Part shown: positions 1 to 8,594 of the stretch, in pieces
How the letters are laid out: every line of letters starts with the position of its first letter
Position numbering within the stretch: the stretch's first letter is position 1
Source of the DNA: Bog-877 sp049518775
Lineage (GTDB): Bacteria; Chloroflexota; Dormibacteria; Aeolococcales; Bog-877
DNA: 27,175 bases
Direction: 5' to 3'
NCBI GenBank assembly: GCA_049518775.1
Contig: JBEKRL010000021.1
Location: forward strand, 1 to 27,175
The notes under the pieces: model-generated
What the model was told of the DNA's origin: nothing
Database searches by the model: none
What the model saw: only the letters and a program-made list of their open reading frames with translations
Translations under genes and position numbers: made by a program

Positions 1-23
1 GGCGTCGTTGGCCAGGCCTGGGG

Positions 24-563
24 TCAGCCGGGGGGAGGCGCCGGCTCCAGCCGCTCCACCCTCACTCTCCCCTCAAGTCCCAGGTACACCTGCATGATCC
101 GCTCCAGCACCTGCTCGAAGGCGCTGGGCTCCCAGCCCTGGACCAGTTCGCGCATCCGCTCCCGGTGGCGCTTGGCGATCTCGGCAACCACCTTCCACCC
201 CTCCTCGGTGAGGCTGAGCATGATCCGGCGCCGGTCCTCGGGAAGCTGGCTGCGGCGGACCAGACCCGCCTCGAGCAGGGAGCGGCTCAGCACCGAGATG
301 TGGGCCCGGCTCGAGGCCAGCTGCTCCACCAGCTCGTGCTCCGGGACGCCCGCCACTCCGGCTCCTCCGAGCACCAGCACAGCGTGGTACCCCAGGGGGG
401 TGAGCCCGGCCTCGGACGCGGCGGCGTCGAGCATGTTCAAAGCTCGCCGGAATATGTAGCGCAGCTGGCTGCGAAAGGCCAGCTGCTCGACCAGCTCGGG
501 GCTGACCGCAGGAGGTGCGGAGGGCGCTGCGGATGACGGGTCGAGCTGGGGCAAGCGGCTCAA
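24..563 (-). CDS. MarR-family winged-helix transcriptional regulator
   Basis: A 179-residue protein with the MarR fold: a dimerisation helix at about residues 22-50, a winged helix-turn-helix with its recognition helix at about 84-99, and a wing at about 105-122 carrying the family's acidic-Arg-Arg signature (PEDRRR). The C-terminal helix at 123-165 would complete the dimer interface. The first 20 residues are Pro/Ser/Ala-rich and probably disordered. The start is TTG at 563; its bases overlap the stop of the upstream L,D-transpeptidase gene (TTGA), so the two are probably translationally coupled. The first internal Met lies at about residue 43, inside the fold, which supports the TTG start. 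MarR proteins usually repress their own operon or a neighbour in response to a small ligand. Ligand and targets cannot be read from the sequence. The family is confident, the role is not. Confidence 0.9.
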   Translation of the reverse strand: MSRLPQLDPSSAAPSAPPAVSPELVEQLAFRSQLRYIFRRALNMLDAAASEAGLTPLGYHAVLVLGGAGVAGVPEHELVEQLASSRAHISVLSRSLLEAGLVRRSQLPEDRRRIMLSLTEEGWKVVAEIAKRHRERMRELVQGWEPSAFEQVLERIMQVYLGLEGRVRVERLEPAPPPG

Positions 564-2005
564 GAGCTGATCACGACGGGGGTGCCCAGCGGGGTCCAGC
601 CGTAGGCCCAGGCCATCACCGAGGTCGGAGTGTGAACGCAGCCGTGGCTGGCGTCGGCTGGAATGTACTGGCTCCCAGGGCCGAAGTCGTCAGTGGTCTC
701 CCACTGGGCGCTGTGGATGTAGTAGCCCCCGGTGAGGAATTCCATCGCGTACTGGATCAGGACCGGCGAGTAGTAGTAGGGCGAGCTGGGCGGCCAGGGC
801 GAGATGAATTCAACCGGGCTCTGCTTGAGGAAGATGGAGAAGGTCCCGGCAGGGGTCGGAAGCTGGGGCCGGCCGGTGGTGACGGGGGTGGCGTTGACCG
901 CGCAACCGTTGTCGTAGAAGATCATCTCCTCCAGTGAGATCGAGATGTAGATCGACTTGCCGGAGTAGGAGCTGTGCCCGCACTGGTGGGCCGTGAGGAT
1001 CGGCTGGACGCCCTGCTGGATCTGCTCCAGCCTGGTCTGGACCTCGGCCAGCTGAGCTACGGTCTGAGCCGAGCCAAGGGCACCATGGGCGGCGTTGTAC
1101 TGGCTCAGCAAGGCCGCCGAGGTGGGGATCCCCTCGAACGTCGCCTGATCCACCAGTCCCATCACGGTGTGACCCAGGTTGGTGACCTGCTGATCGAGCC
1201 CGATCTCAGCCTGGAGGTCGTAGATCTGCCCGGCCAGCGCCGCACTCGCGGCGCTGCTGGGCTTGCCTGAGCTGAGCGCCTCCTGCAGGGCGGCGGCGTC
1301 CTGGGGCACATGCAGCTCCGAGAGACCGTCGGCGCTGGCGAGCTGCTCCACCGCCGCGGCCTCGGCGCCGACCCCACCCGACTTGCTGACCGGGACGGTG
1401 GCGACCAGGCCGGCCTCCGAGGAGCTGACCGCGCTCGTGACCCGGCTCAGGTCCCGCTCCCACCTGGCCGAGAGCAGCGCCAGAGCGCCCGGGGTCCTGG
1501 CCTTGGCCAGCTCGGCAGGCCAACTGGAGTCGACCTGATCCTGGGTCAGGCTGAGCCAGGCCGGGTTCTGGCCGACGAACCGCCGGTACTCGGCGAGGTA
1601 GGTCCCGGCGGACCGGCGGCCCTGGCTCATGGCCCGGGACCAGGTCTCGGCGGTCGAGGCGCGCAGCCTGCTCAGGGTCGCCTGCGGGGACGCGAACCAG
1701 TAGCCGGGGAACCACCAGGACTGGTCGCGGGCCAACTTCAGCTCCCGCCGCAGTGGCACCAGGTCAGTTGCGGTGATGCCCTCACTCTGGTCGCGGGCCC
1801 AGGTGGCACTGAGGCTCTTGGCCTGGTGCGTCACCTGCGCGGAGCTGACGTAGGCCAGCGGGAGGTCGACCGCGGCGGCCACCACCAGGGCGGCCACCCC
1901 AAGGAAGATCCAGCGGCGGCGGTGCGAGGTGCGTGCCGACACTGCCGACTGGCGGCGACGTCGCGTCACCGCATCCGTGGGACCAGGCCTAAATCGGGCT
2001 TCCAT
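560..2005 (-). CDS. Membrane-anchored L,D-transpeptidase (YkuD domain)
   Basis: A 481-residue protein with an Arg-rich N-terminus, one membrane helix at about residues 32-53, a long extracytoplasmic helical region (about 60-340), and a C-terminal YkuD domain. The YkuD catalytic elements are visible: His431 in a YIHSA motif and the nucleophile Cys456 in SHGCVH. YkuD enzymes form 3-3 peptidoglycan crosslinks or attach proteins to the wall using a Cys thioester. The residue after HGCV is usually Arg or Asn; here it is His458, a variant. The helical region is not a recognised peptidoglycan-binding domain and may act as a spacer across the wall. The start is ATG at 2005; I see no good Shine-Dalgarno. 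The stop overlaps the start of the MarR gene. The next gene upstream is 336 bp away, so this is probably the first gene of a two-gene unit. Confidence 0.88.
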   Translation of the reverse strand: MEARFRPGPTDAVTRRRRQSAVSARTSHRRRWIFLGVAALVVAAAVDLPLAYVSSAQVTHQAKSLSATWARDQSEGITATDLVPLRRELKLARDQSWWFPGYWFASPQATLSRLRASTAETWSRAMSQGRRSAGTYLAEYRRFVGQNPAWLSLTQDQVDSSWPAELAKARTPGALALLSARWERDLSRVTSAVSSSEAGLVATVPVSKSGGVGAEAAAVEQLASADGLSELHVPQDAAALQEALSSGKPSSAASAALAGQIYDLQAEIGLDQQVTNLGHTVMGLVDQATFEGIPTSAALLSQYNAAHGALGSAQTVAQLAEVQTRLEQIQQGVQPILTAHQCGHSSYSGKSIYISISLEEMIFYDNGCAVNATPVTTGRPQLPTPAGTFSIFLKQSPVEFISPWPPSSPYYYSPVLIQYAMEFLTGGYYIHSAQWETTDDFGPGSQYIPADASHGCVHTPTSVMAWAYGWTPLGTPVVISS

Positions 2006-2341
2006 GCTCTGCCGGCAATTCTCTACCCTGGGTTGACGGGGGCGCGCCTGGCGGGATCAGGCCACCATCCCAGCTGCGCGGCGGCCGGTCACGGCCAACC
2101 CGCCCCGGCCGCCCACCCGGCACCCGGACCAAGCCGCCAGGTGGGATCACCCAGCCCGCCGGCGATAAGACCGAGGGAACTGGTCGAGCCCCGATTGCGC
2201 GGGCCGGAGAAGCTTCGGCTCGGGTTCAACCAGCGGCCCATTCCAGCGGCCCAGCCAAGACGCCCATCGGCCCGCCCCGGCCCCGCTCCTGGTCACAACC
2301 TTACCGAGCCCCGGCCGGGGCGGCCCACTCAGGGGCAGGAG
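2006..2341. other. Intergenic gap between the L,D-transpeptidase gene and pmbA
   Basis: This 336-bp stretch has no reading frame with a coding look on either strand. It holds an 11-bp direct repeat (CCAGCGGCCCA) at 2230-2240 and 2243-2253, and a 14-bp GC palindrome (GCCCCGGCCGGGGC) near 2316-2329 just past the pmbA stop, without a T-tract. It presumably contains the end of the tldD-pmbA transcript and the promoter of the L,D-transpeptidase gene, but I cannot identify a convincing -10/-35 pair. Confidence 0.4.
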
Positions 2342-3700
2342 TCAGATGGCGTCGGAGACCGAGGACATGAAGAAGCCGTCGACCCGGATCGGAGGTGCCT
2401 CGATGAGCATCTCATCACCGATCTCGCGGGAGAGCGCCAGCTCAGTGCGCCCAACTTCGACGGTGCGCTGGAGTACGCCCACAGGGCTCTCGTTGAAGCG
2501 GAAGTTGTTGACCGCTCCAACAACCTCACCACGCTCGATGAGGAAGACCCCGTCCCGGGTGAGACCGGTGAGCAACAGGGTGGAGGGGTCCACGTCCCGG
2601 ATGTACCAGAGCGAGGTCACCAGCAGGGCCCGGTCAGTGGAGGCGACCATCTGCTCGACCGTGGTGTCGGTGCCCCGCATCCGGAGGTTGTCTACGTAGG
2701 GCCGGGCCGGGTGCCCGTGATCTTTGGCCCAGCGCCGAGGGCAGATCAGCTCCTGCTGGACCCCACCATCGACCCAGATCGTTGCGGGCGTGGAGAGACC
2801 GTTGTCGAAGACCGAGCTGTACTCGCTGGACCCCAGGGCCCGAACGAAGTTGGGGACCGCCATGTTGGGGGCCAGGGGGTCGCTCTCCAGGGTGACCGAG
2901 GACGCGTACATCGCCTCGCCCACCCGGGAGCCGGAGGGGCCGGTGAAGACGGTGCGGCCCTCGTCGGCACCCCGGGCGTGCATCTCCCAGAGCAGCCGGA
3001 GGACCAGATCGGAGGTGGCCGAAGGCTCCAGGATGACCTGGTAATGGCCGGCCGGCAACTGCACCGACCGCTTGGTCCACGTGAGCCGCTGGCGCGCCTT
3101 TCGGTACATGGTTTGGGGGTCGATCTGGGAGAGCCGCTGGGCCGTGGCTCCGGTCCAGACGCTTCGCGCCAGGTCCGAGGTCTTGAGGGTGAGCGACAGG
3201 GAGGCGGCCTGGCGCAGGCCCCGCAGCCGGACCCCGGTGCGGGTCCCCAGCTGCTCCCGGGCGGTCGCGGCCTGAGCGTAGCCGTAGCAGCGCAGTCCGT
3301 CCTGACGGGTCCGCTCCAGGACCGCGAGAGTCGAGTCCAGGATCGGTTCCAGATCCGAGGGGGCGGATTCCGGCCCGGAGGCGAGGGCGTCCGGCCGCCC
3401 GTCCCGCACCTCCTCGGGGAGCAGCAGGGGCATGGCGTCGGGGGCGGTCAGGCTCTGGAGCGCCCTCCCCCTGGCCTGCGAAGCCAGCTCCCGCACCTGG
3501 GAGGGCAGGTGGACATCGGCACTCTGGACACCCACCTGATCGTTCTCGATGGCGATCACCCCCGCGGAGTTGGACTCCTCACGGCCGTTGGTGGTGACGG
3601 TGCTGTTGGCGATGCGGAAGTTGACCACCGTGGAGCGGGTGCCCAGCACCACCGCCGCCCCCTCACTCAGCCCGGCGTCGAGGATCTCGTCCAGCCTCAC
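2342..3700 (-). CDS. pmbA: TldD/PmbA-family protein, PmbA (TldE)-type subunit
   Basis: A 452-residue protein of the TldD/PmbA (PF01523) family. It lacks the HExxxH zinc motif seen in its neighbour, as expected for the PmbA/TldE half of the heterodimer. In known systems TldD-TldE forms a barrel-like protease that degrades unfolded peptides and processes peptides such as microcin B17; TldE supplies substrate-binding surface while TldD holds the metal. The start is GTG at 3700, overlapping the tldD stop in a GTGA, with a strong Shine-Dalgarno (GAGGAGGG) six bases upstream. This coupling fits 1:1 synthesis. Family assignment rests on overall similarity and on the neighbour. The natural substrate here is unknown; no RiPP precursor is visible nearby. 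Confidence 0.9.
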   Translation of the reverse strand: MRLDEILDAGLSEGAAVVLGTRSTVVNFRIANSTVTTNGREESNSAGVIAIENDQVGVQSADVHLPSQVRELASQARGRALQSLTAPDAMPLLLPEEVRDGRPDALASGPESAPSDLEPILDSTLAVLERTRQDGLRCYGYAQAATAREQLGTRTGVRLRGLRQAASLSLTLKTSDLARSVWTGATAQRLSQIDPQTMYRKARQRLTWTKRSVQLPAGHYQVILEPSATSDLVLRLLWEMHARGADEGRTVFTGPSGSRVGEAMYASSVTLESDPLAPNMAVPNFVRALGSSEYSSVFDNGLSTPATIWVDGGVQQELICPRRWAKDHGHPARPYVDNLRMRGTDTTVEQMVASTDRALLVTSLWYIRDVDPSTLLLTGLTRDGVFLIERGEVVGAVNNFRFNESPVGVLQRTVEVGRTELALSREIGDEMLIEAPPIRVDGFFMSSVSDAI

Positions 3701-5199
3701 TTCCGACCCTCCTCGCGGGCGTTGAGCACCTTGATCTGGCGGAAGAGACCGGGGGGGCAGCCGTGGGAGACCGGGGCAACCTGCTGCGGCTCTCCCTTGC
3801 CGCAGTTGAAGGCGCCCTGGAGCTCCCAGGAGGAGCGCCCTCCCACCGCCTCCAGCCGACCCCAGAAGTCCGGGGTGCGGGACTGGTAGGCAACGTCGCG
3901 GAGCTGGCCGCTAAGGCGTCCTTTGTGGATCCGATAGAAGCGCTGGCCGGTGAACTGGAAGTTGTAGCGCTGCTGGTCGATCGACCAGGACTTGTCGCCG
4001 AGGATGTAGATCCCCTCCTCCACCTCGCCGAAGAGCTCCTCCAGGCTGGTGTCGCGATCCGGGTCCGGCTGCAGCGAGACGTTGGGCATCCGCTGCAGGG
4101 GCAGGTGGCTCCAGCTGTCCGAGTAGGCGCAGCCGTTGGAGCGCGCCAGCTGGAACTTGTGGGCCATCTGGCGGTTGAGCTGGTAGCCCACCAGGATCCC
4201 GTCCCTGATGATGTCCCAGCGCTGGGCCGCCACCCCCTCGTCGTCGAAGCCGACCGTGGCCAGCCCGCTGGGCTCCACCCGGTCCCCGGTGATGTGCATC
4301 CGGGGAGATCCGTAGTGCAGCGAGCCGATCTGGTCGGGGGTGGCGAAGGTCGTACCCGCGAAGTTGGCCTCGTAGCCGAGGGCCCGGTCCAGCTCGGTGC
4401 CATGGGCCACCGACTCGTGGATGGTGAGCCAGAGATTGGAGGGATCGATGACCAGGTCGTAGGCCCCCGGCCGCACCGCCGGGGCGGCCAGCTTCTCCTG
4501 AAGCCAGCTCACCATCCGTTCCGCCTCATCCGGGAAGCCGTGCGACTCCACGTACTCCCAGCCCCGCCCCACCGGCCGGGCGGTGGAACGCATGGTCTCG
4601 ATCAGCCCTGAGCCCTGCTCGTCGACCAGCCCCGCCTCCAGGGCCGGGTGCAGCCGCACCCTCTGCTGGGTGATTCGGGAACCCTCGGTGCTCACGAAGA
4701 AGCGGTTCTCCTGGACCTGCAGGCAGTAGAACTCAGCGAACTTGGCACCCGCCCGCAGGCAGCGGTCGGTGGCCTCCAGCATGAAGCTGACCTTGGCGTC
4801 GGCCGCGACGTCAAAGGGGTTGAGCTCCACCTCCCCGACCCAGGTCTCCCGATGGGCGGGCTCAGGAGCCAGCTCGACCCGCTCCTCCAGCAGAGGCCGG
4901 AGCAGCCGGGCCATCTCAGCGGCCGCGCCGACCGCCCGGCGCACCCCGTCCTGGCTCAGGTCGCTGGAGGCGGCGAAGCCCCAGGAGCCGTCAACCACCA
5001 GCCTGACCCCGAAGCCGAGAGGCTGAGACTCGCTCAGCGAGATCAGGTCGTGCTCACGGACATGGATGCCCTGGACCCGATCCCGGTGGACCCGGATGTC
5101 GCCGTACCCAACCCCCTTGGTTGCGGCCATGGCCTCGAGGGCGGCATCCGTCAGGGGGCCGAGCGGGAGCCGTAGAAAATCAAGGTCGACTTCCGACAT
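3697..5199 (-). CDS. tldD: TldD metalloprotease catalytic subunit
   Basis: A 500-residue zinc peptidase subunit. The family's HExxxH motif is visible at His261-Glu262...His266 (HESVAH), and a Cys in the C-terminal NCGKGEP segment is in the right place to be the third metal ligand. Length matches the family. With the PmbA-type partner just downstream it should form the cytosolic TldD/TldE protease. The start is ATG at 5199, with GGAGG ending five bases upstream. A TAGACT box at 5290-5295 could be the -10 element of this two-gene operon, giving a leader of about 85 nt. Confidence 0.94.
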   Translation of the reverse strand: MSEVDLDFLRLPLGPLTDAALEAMAATKGVGYGDIRVHRDRVQGIHVREHDLISLSESQPLGFGVRLVVDGSWGFAASSDLSQDGVRRAVGAAAEMARLLRPLLEERVELAPEPAHRETWVGEVELNPFDVAADAKVSFMLEATDRCLRAGAKFAEFYCLQVQENRFFVSTEGSRITQQRVRLHPALEAGLVDEQGSGLIETMRSTARPVGRGWEYVESHGFPDEAERMVSWLQEKLAAPAVRPGAYDLVIDPSNLWLTIHESVAHGTELDRALGYEANFAGTTFATPDQIGSLHYGSPRMHITGDRVEPSGLATVGFDDEGVAAQRWDIIRDGILVGYQLNRQMAHKFQLARSNGCAYSDSWSHLPLQRMPNVSLQPDPDRDTSLEELFGEVEEGIYILGDKSWSIDQQRYNFQFTGQRFYRIHKGRLSGQLRDVAYQSRTPDFWGRLEAVGGRSSWELQGAFNCGKGEPQQVAPVSHGCPPGLFRQIKVLNAREEGRK

Positions 5200-5289
5200 C
5201 GTTCCTCCGCGGCTCCCCGGCCGCCCTTGATCGCCGCTGACCAGGTTGGGCCGGCAGGGCCCCGAGCGAGGCTGCCGCCGACCCCTAGG

Positions 5290-5295
5290 AGTCTA
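5290..5295 (-). promoter_or_regulatory. Putative -10 box for tldD-pmbA
   Basis: The minus strand reads TAGACT here, the same hexamer as the box in front of prfB. It lies about 90 bases upstream of the tldD start, between the surface-protein terminator hairpin and the gene. No recognisable -35 is present. The call rests on hexamer and position only. Confidence 0.35.
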
Positions 5296-5322
5296 CCCGC
5301 ACTTGCTCCCGGGCACAGATGA

Positions 5323-5361
5323 CCCCGGGCACCGAGGGCCCGAGGGCCCTGGTACCCGGGG
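5323..5361 (-). terminator. Large stem-loop downstream of the Ig-repeat surface protein gene
   Basis: On the plus strand CCCCGGGCACC, G, AGGGCCC, GA, GGGCCCT and GGTACCCGGGG follow in order. This folds into an 18-bp stem with one mismatch or wobble pair, a single bulged base and a tiny loop. It starts 28 bases past the stop of the surface-protein gene. No T-tract follows, so it would be a T-less hairpin terminator, as is common in very GC-rich bacteria, or an mRNA-stabilising 3' structure. Confidence 0.55.
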
Positions 5362-5388
5362 TTCTGGATCTGGTCTGTCGCTAGTGCG

Positions 5389-8295
5389 TCAGCGAGTCCG
5401 CAGACGCAGCACCCGCCGCCCGACCACAAGCAGCAGGCCGCCGAAGAGCATGGCCAGCGCGCCGGCCAGGCCCGGTCCGAAGAGGTCCGCGCCAGTGTTA
5501 GGAGTGGAAGTGCTGGCGCCGAGCACGCCGCCCGCGGTCGGAGTGCTGATGCTGACCGGCTCCCCACATTCCGAGGCCGTGTTGTTGTAGGCGTCGCCGG
5601 CGAAGGTCACGTCCCAGTAGTAGGTCCCGTCGGCCACCGACTTGTAGCCGCTGGTGGGTACCGAGACCGTGTAGGTCAGGCTGCCGTCGCTGTTGGTGGT
5701 TGGCGGCACGTAGAAGGAGCCGAAGTCATCCACCAGGTCCGAGGCCACCGAGCAGGTCGGGTCGTTGAGGAAGAGCTCGAAGTGGACCGAGTCGGCAGTG
5801 CCATTGGTCACGGTGGAAGCGGTGACGGCCGCATCGTCGTTGGCGGCGGGAGTGACCACCGGGGTCACCGCCGCGGTGTCGGTGAGAGTGGTTCCGATGA
5901 CGCCACCCGATGACGGCGTCGTTGTGACCGTCGGGGTGTTGGGCTGGACCACGGTGAGCTCACCGCAGCCGGCCGACGCGGGAGTGTCGTAGGCGTCACC
6001 GCTGTACTGCGCCTCCCAGTAGTAGTTGCCGGGAAGCAGCGCGGTGTCGATGGTTCCGGTGAAGCTGGCCTGGTACTGGCCGCTCACCTCGGTGACAGTT
6101 GCCGACCCGAACTCGACCAGATTGCCGCCCTCGCCGCACTGGCAAACCGGGGCGTCGCCGGTCACCGGGCCGAAGAGCTTGAATTTCACGGTTCCGTTGG
6201 ATCCCGCCCAATTACTGCCATCCGAGTCCGCGCTGGAGCTGGCAGGGTTGGGATAGAAGTTCGAGAGGGTCGCGATGTCGCTGACCACGGTCGTCTGCCC
6301 GGTGGTCACCGGAGTGACCTGCACGGTGGCAAGCGTGGGGGAGTACTTGGTGACCCAGACCGGCTCAGAGGTGCAGCGACTGGTCACCGACTGGTTGAGG
6401 GTGTTGCCGGAGTAGGTGTCCTCCCAGAAGTACCGACCGGGCCTGCTCACCAGGACCGGGGCCGAGAATGCGTCGCCGTTGCTGTCGATGCTCTGGGTGG
6501 AGGTCTGCCCGACCAGGTCGGTGCAGCTCCAGTTGGAGTAGAGCCCGAAGGTCACAGTGGCGTCGCGGTAGGCGTGGTAACCACCGGTGATCTCCGCCTC
6601 GTCGGTGATCGAGCTGCCCTCCAGGGCGGTGCTGGCAGTGGTGGTGCTGATCGAGGGGGTCGCCTGGACCACGTCGACCAACTCGGATCCGCAAGCGCTG
6701 TTGGCTGAGATGTCGTTGCTGTCGCCGAGGTATTCGGCGGTCCAGCTGTAGTGCCCCAGCTCATCGACCACGTATCCGTCCGAGGTCGCGGTGGAGTAGG
6801 GCTGCCCCAACTCCAGCACTTGCTCGTTGCTGAACACGGGCTCGCCGGCGCAGCTGCGCTCGGTCGGGTCGAAGAGGTTGAAGTTCACATCGCCGGTGGC
6901 GGAGTTCGCCGTCCCGTTGGTGGAGTTGGTGACGTCGGCGGTGTCCCCAATCTCGGTCCCCGCCGGCACCGCCGTGATGCCGTGGGTGGAGGTCACCGTC
7001 GTCACCGACGGAGTCGCCTGCCCCACGACCACCGGCTCAGCACCGCAGGCGGAGCTGGAAGTGGTGTTGTACTGATCCCCGGAGTAGGTCGCGGTCCACT
7101 CCCAGGTGCCCGCACGGTTCACGACGAAGGAGCCAGACTGGGCCTGGCCGCCACTGAGGGCGACGGGGTCACTGGTGTAGACCAGCGATCCCTGGGAGCA
7201 GGACGAGCTGTTGAAGAGGTTGAAGATCACGGACCCGGTCGGGCTGTAGCCGCCGGTGACCGTGGCGGAGTCCGAGACCTCGGCCCCGAACTGGACCGCC
7301 GCGCCCTCCTCGGCGGGGTCCGCCGAGGTCGTGGTGGTGAGGCCGGTCTGGGCCTGCACGCTCAGCAGCTCACTGCTGCAGGTGCTGCTGAAGGGCGCGA
7401 TCAAGGGCCAGCCCGATCCGGTGGCGATGCTCACCGTGGCCTGCCACTCGAAGGGACCGGCCGCAGCGGGCTTGAAAGCGCCCGACGGAGTCGCAGCGTT
7501 GCCCCAGCCGCTCAACGGGATGGACGAGCTGGTGTACACCGGCGTGCCGGTGCAGCTGTCGCCCTGGAACAGCGAGAAGACCACCGAACCCGAGGCCGCG
7601 GAGTCATCCTGGAGCAGGGTCTGGTAGCCGCTCACCAGGGCCGAGTCCCCCACGCTGCCGCCCAGGACGATCGAGGACGGCAAGGCGTAAGTCGTCACGC
7701 CCAGCGACGGCAGCGGCACCCTGACCGTCACCGGTTCGCTGCTGCAGGGGCTGATCTGCTGAAGATTCTCCACACCGTCGCTGTAGACGGCGACCCAGTA
7801 ATAGCCGGAGCCACTCGTGGCGGTGCTGGGAATCTGATAGCCGGAGTTGGGCTGAGCCGTGTTCAGGGATGAGAGCTGTTCGACATTCGCACCGCTGCCG
7901 CTCTGGCTGCTGGTACCGGCAACCGGAACCAAATAGCTCGTCAGCGCACCCGCGCCGGAGAGGCTGAAGCCCGTGCAGCTCGCCGGCACCGACCCCTGAT
8001 AGAGGTAGAACTCCACCGTGCCTCTCTCAACATATGGGGATGCACTTGGGTAGGTGCTGGTGAGCGTGGCCGTGTCGTAGATGTACTGGCCGGGCGACGC
8101 CTGGGTGCTCGGCGAGCCAGACGCTCCCGACGACGTGAAGGAAGTGGTGCTCAAGGAATAGTCACTCGAACTCCACGCGAGAACCGTGGTGGCCGACAGC
8201 GACGCGGCCATGACCACAAGACCAGCCGCCCCGGTCAGGGCCATGCCTTTCCCTAGTCGGTCCAACCAGTGCTGCCAATTCCTAGTTCGATTCAC
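5389..8295 (-). CDS. Secreted surface protein with seven Ig-like repeats and a C-terminal sorting-type tail
   Basis: A 968-residue exported protein. The GTG start at 8295 is chosen because a perfect Shine-Dalgarno (GGAGGAGGT) sits five bases upstream; an in-frame ATG 54 bases earlier has none. A signal peptide covers residues 1-40 (basic start, hydrophobic 18-38, VLA/W cleavage). Seven Ser/Thr-rich repeats of about 95-140 residues follow. Each ends in a version of YxWxxxYSGDxxN, then a Cys in a CxSEPV-like context, and carries an earlier Cys in an SCTG-like strand. Together these resemble bacterial Ig-like (Big-type) domains with one Cys pair each. The C-terminus is TPNTG at 931-935, a hydrophobic helix and an Arg-rich tail. 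That is the layout of a sortase signal, but with T instead of L in LPxTG. No sortase is in the window. Function could be adhesion or wall structure; no enzymatic domain is visible. Confidence 0.88.
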   Translation of the reverse strand: MNRTRNWQHWLDRLGKGMALTGAAGLVVMAASLSATTVLAWSSSDYSLSTTSFTSSGASGSPSTQASPGQYIYDTATLTSTYPSASPYVERGTVEFYLYQGSVPASCTGFSLSGAGALTSYLVPVAGTSSQSGSGANVEQLSSLNTAQPNSGYQIPSTATSGSGYYWVAVYSDGVENLQQISPCSSEPVTVRVPLPSLGVTTYALPSSIVLGGSVGDSALVSGYQTLLQDDSAASGSVVFSLFQGDSCTGTPVYTSSSIPLSGWGNAATPSGAFKPAAAGPFEWQATVSIATGSGWPLIAPFSSTCSSELLSVQAQTGLTTTTSADPAEEGAAVQFGAEVSDSATVTGGYSPTGSVIFNLFNSSSCSQGSLVYTSDPVALSGGQAQSGSFVVNRAGTWEWTATYSGDQYNTTSSSACGAEPVVVGQATPSVTTVTSTHGITAVPAGTEIGDTADVTNSTNGTANSATGDVNFNLFDPTERSCAGEPVFSNEQVLELGQPYSTATSDGYVVDELGHYSWTAEYLGDSNDISANSACGSELVDVVQATPSISTTTASTALEGSSITDEAEITGGYHAYRDATVTFGLYSNWSCTDLVGQTSTQSIDSNGDAFSAPVLVSRPGRYFWEDTYSGNTLNQSVTSRCTSEPVWVTKYSPTLATVQVTPVTTGQTTVVSDIATLSNFYPNPASSSADSDGSNWAGSNGTVKFKLFGPVTGDAPVCQCGEGGNLVEFGSATVTEVSGQYQASFTGTIDTALLPGNYYWEAQYSGDAYDTPASAGCGELTVVQPNTPTVTTTPSSGGVIGTTLTDTAAVTPVVTPAANDDAAVTASTVTNGTADSVHFELFLNDPTCSVASDLVDDFGSFYVPPTTNSDGSLTYTVSVPTSGYKSVADGTYYWDVTFAGDAYNNTASECGEPVSISTPTAGGVLGASTSTPNTGADLFGPGLAGALAMLFGGLLLVVGRRVLRLRTR

Positions 8296-8300
8296 GCGAC

Positions 8301-8309
8301 ACCTCCTCC
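8301..8309 (-). promoter_or_regulatory. Strong Shine-Dalgarno that sets the GTG start of the surface protein
   Basis: The minus strand reads GGAGGAGGT, followed by a 5-base spacer and GTG at 8295. This outcompetes the in-frame ATGs at 8349 and 8319, which have no such site, and gives a protein beginning with a normal signal peptide. Confidence 0.75.
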
Positions 8310-8325
8310 ACGTCCTCATCACGGA

Positions 8326-8343
8326 ATGAATCCGATGACTCCG
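8326..8343. repeat. 9-bp tandem direct repeat upstream of the surface protein gene
   Basis: ATGAATCCG is immediately followed by ATGACTCCG, one mismatch apart. It lies 30-48 bases upstream of the GTG start, in the 5' leader or promoter. It could be a tandem half-site for a DNA-binding protein, or chance. Confidence 0.3.
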
Positions 8344-8554
8344 AACCATGGGTCAATCCGAAACGACACCGAACCACCCTCTCGAGGCGCCCGCCCGGCG
8401 ACGAAGACGGGCACACCGGGACATCGAAAACCGTCCCTGCCCAACCCGGCCGCATCCCCCCTCCAGGGAAGCTGCCAATCATCGTCTCCCAAGCTCGTCG
8501 CCGGCCTGTCCCGGTCCGCGGGACTCTCGCCGGCCCCCACGTTCTCCAAGGCCA

Positions 8555-8573
8555 TTCAATCACATTCGTCACA
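8555..8573. repeat. Paired TGTGA half-sites, 9 bp apart, in direct orientation
   Basis: The minus strand reads TGTGACGAA followed directly by TGTGATTGA. TGTGA is the half-site used by CRP/FNR-type regulators, but those normally bind inverted half-sites. Here the orientation is direct, so the assignment to that family is weak. Confidence 0.3.
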
Positions 8574-8594
8574 AGCCCTGTAGGAAAGCGCACC

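Noticed and set aside
1310..3889. Very long plus-strand open frame (859 codons) covering the L,D-transpeptidase and pmbA genes
   Set aside because: It is antisense to two genes with clear catalytic or family motifs and crosses the intergenic gap. Its Gly/Pro/Arg/His-rich product is typical of a high-GC shadow frame.
8555..8573. A CRP/FNR operator
   Set aside because: Those regulators bind inverted TGTGA half-sites; here both are in the same orientation, so only a repeat is reported.
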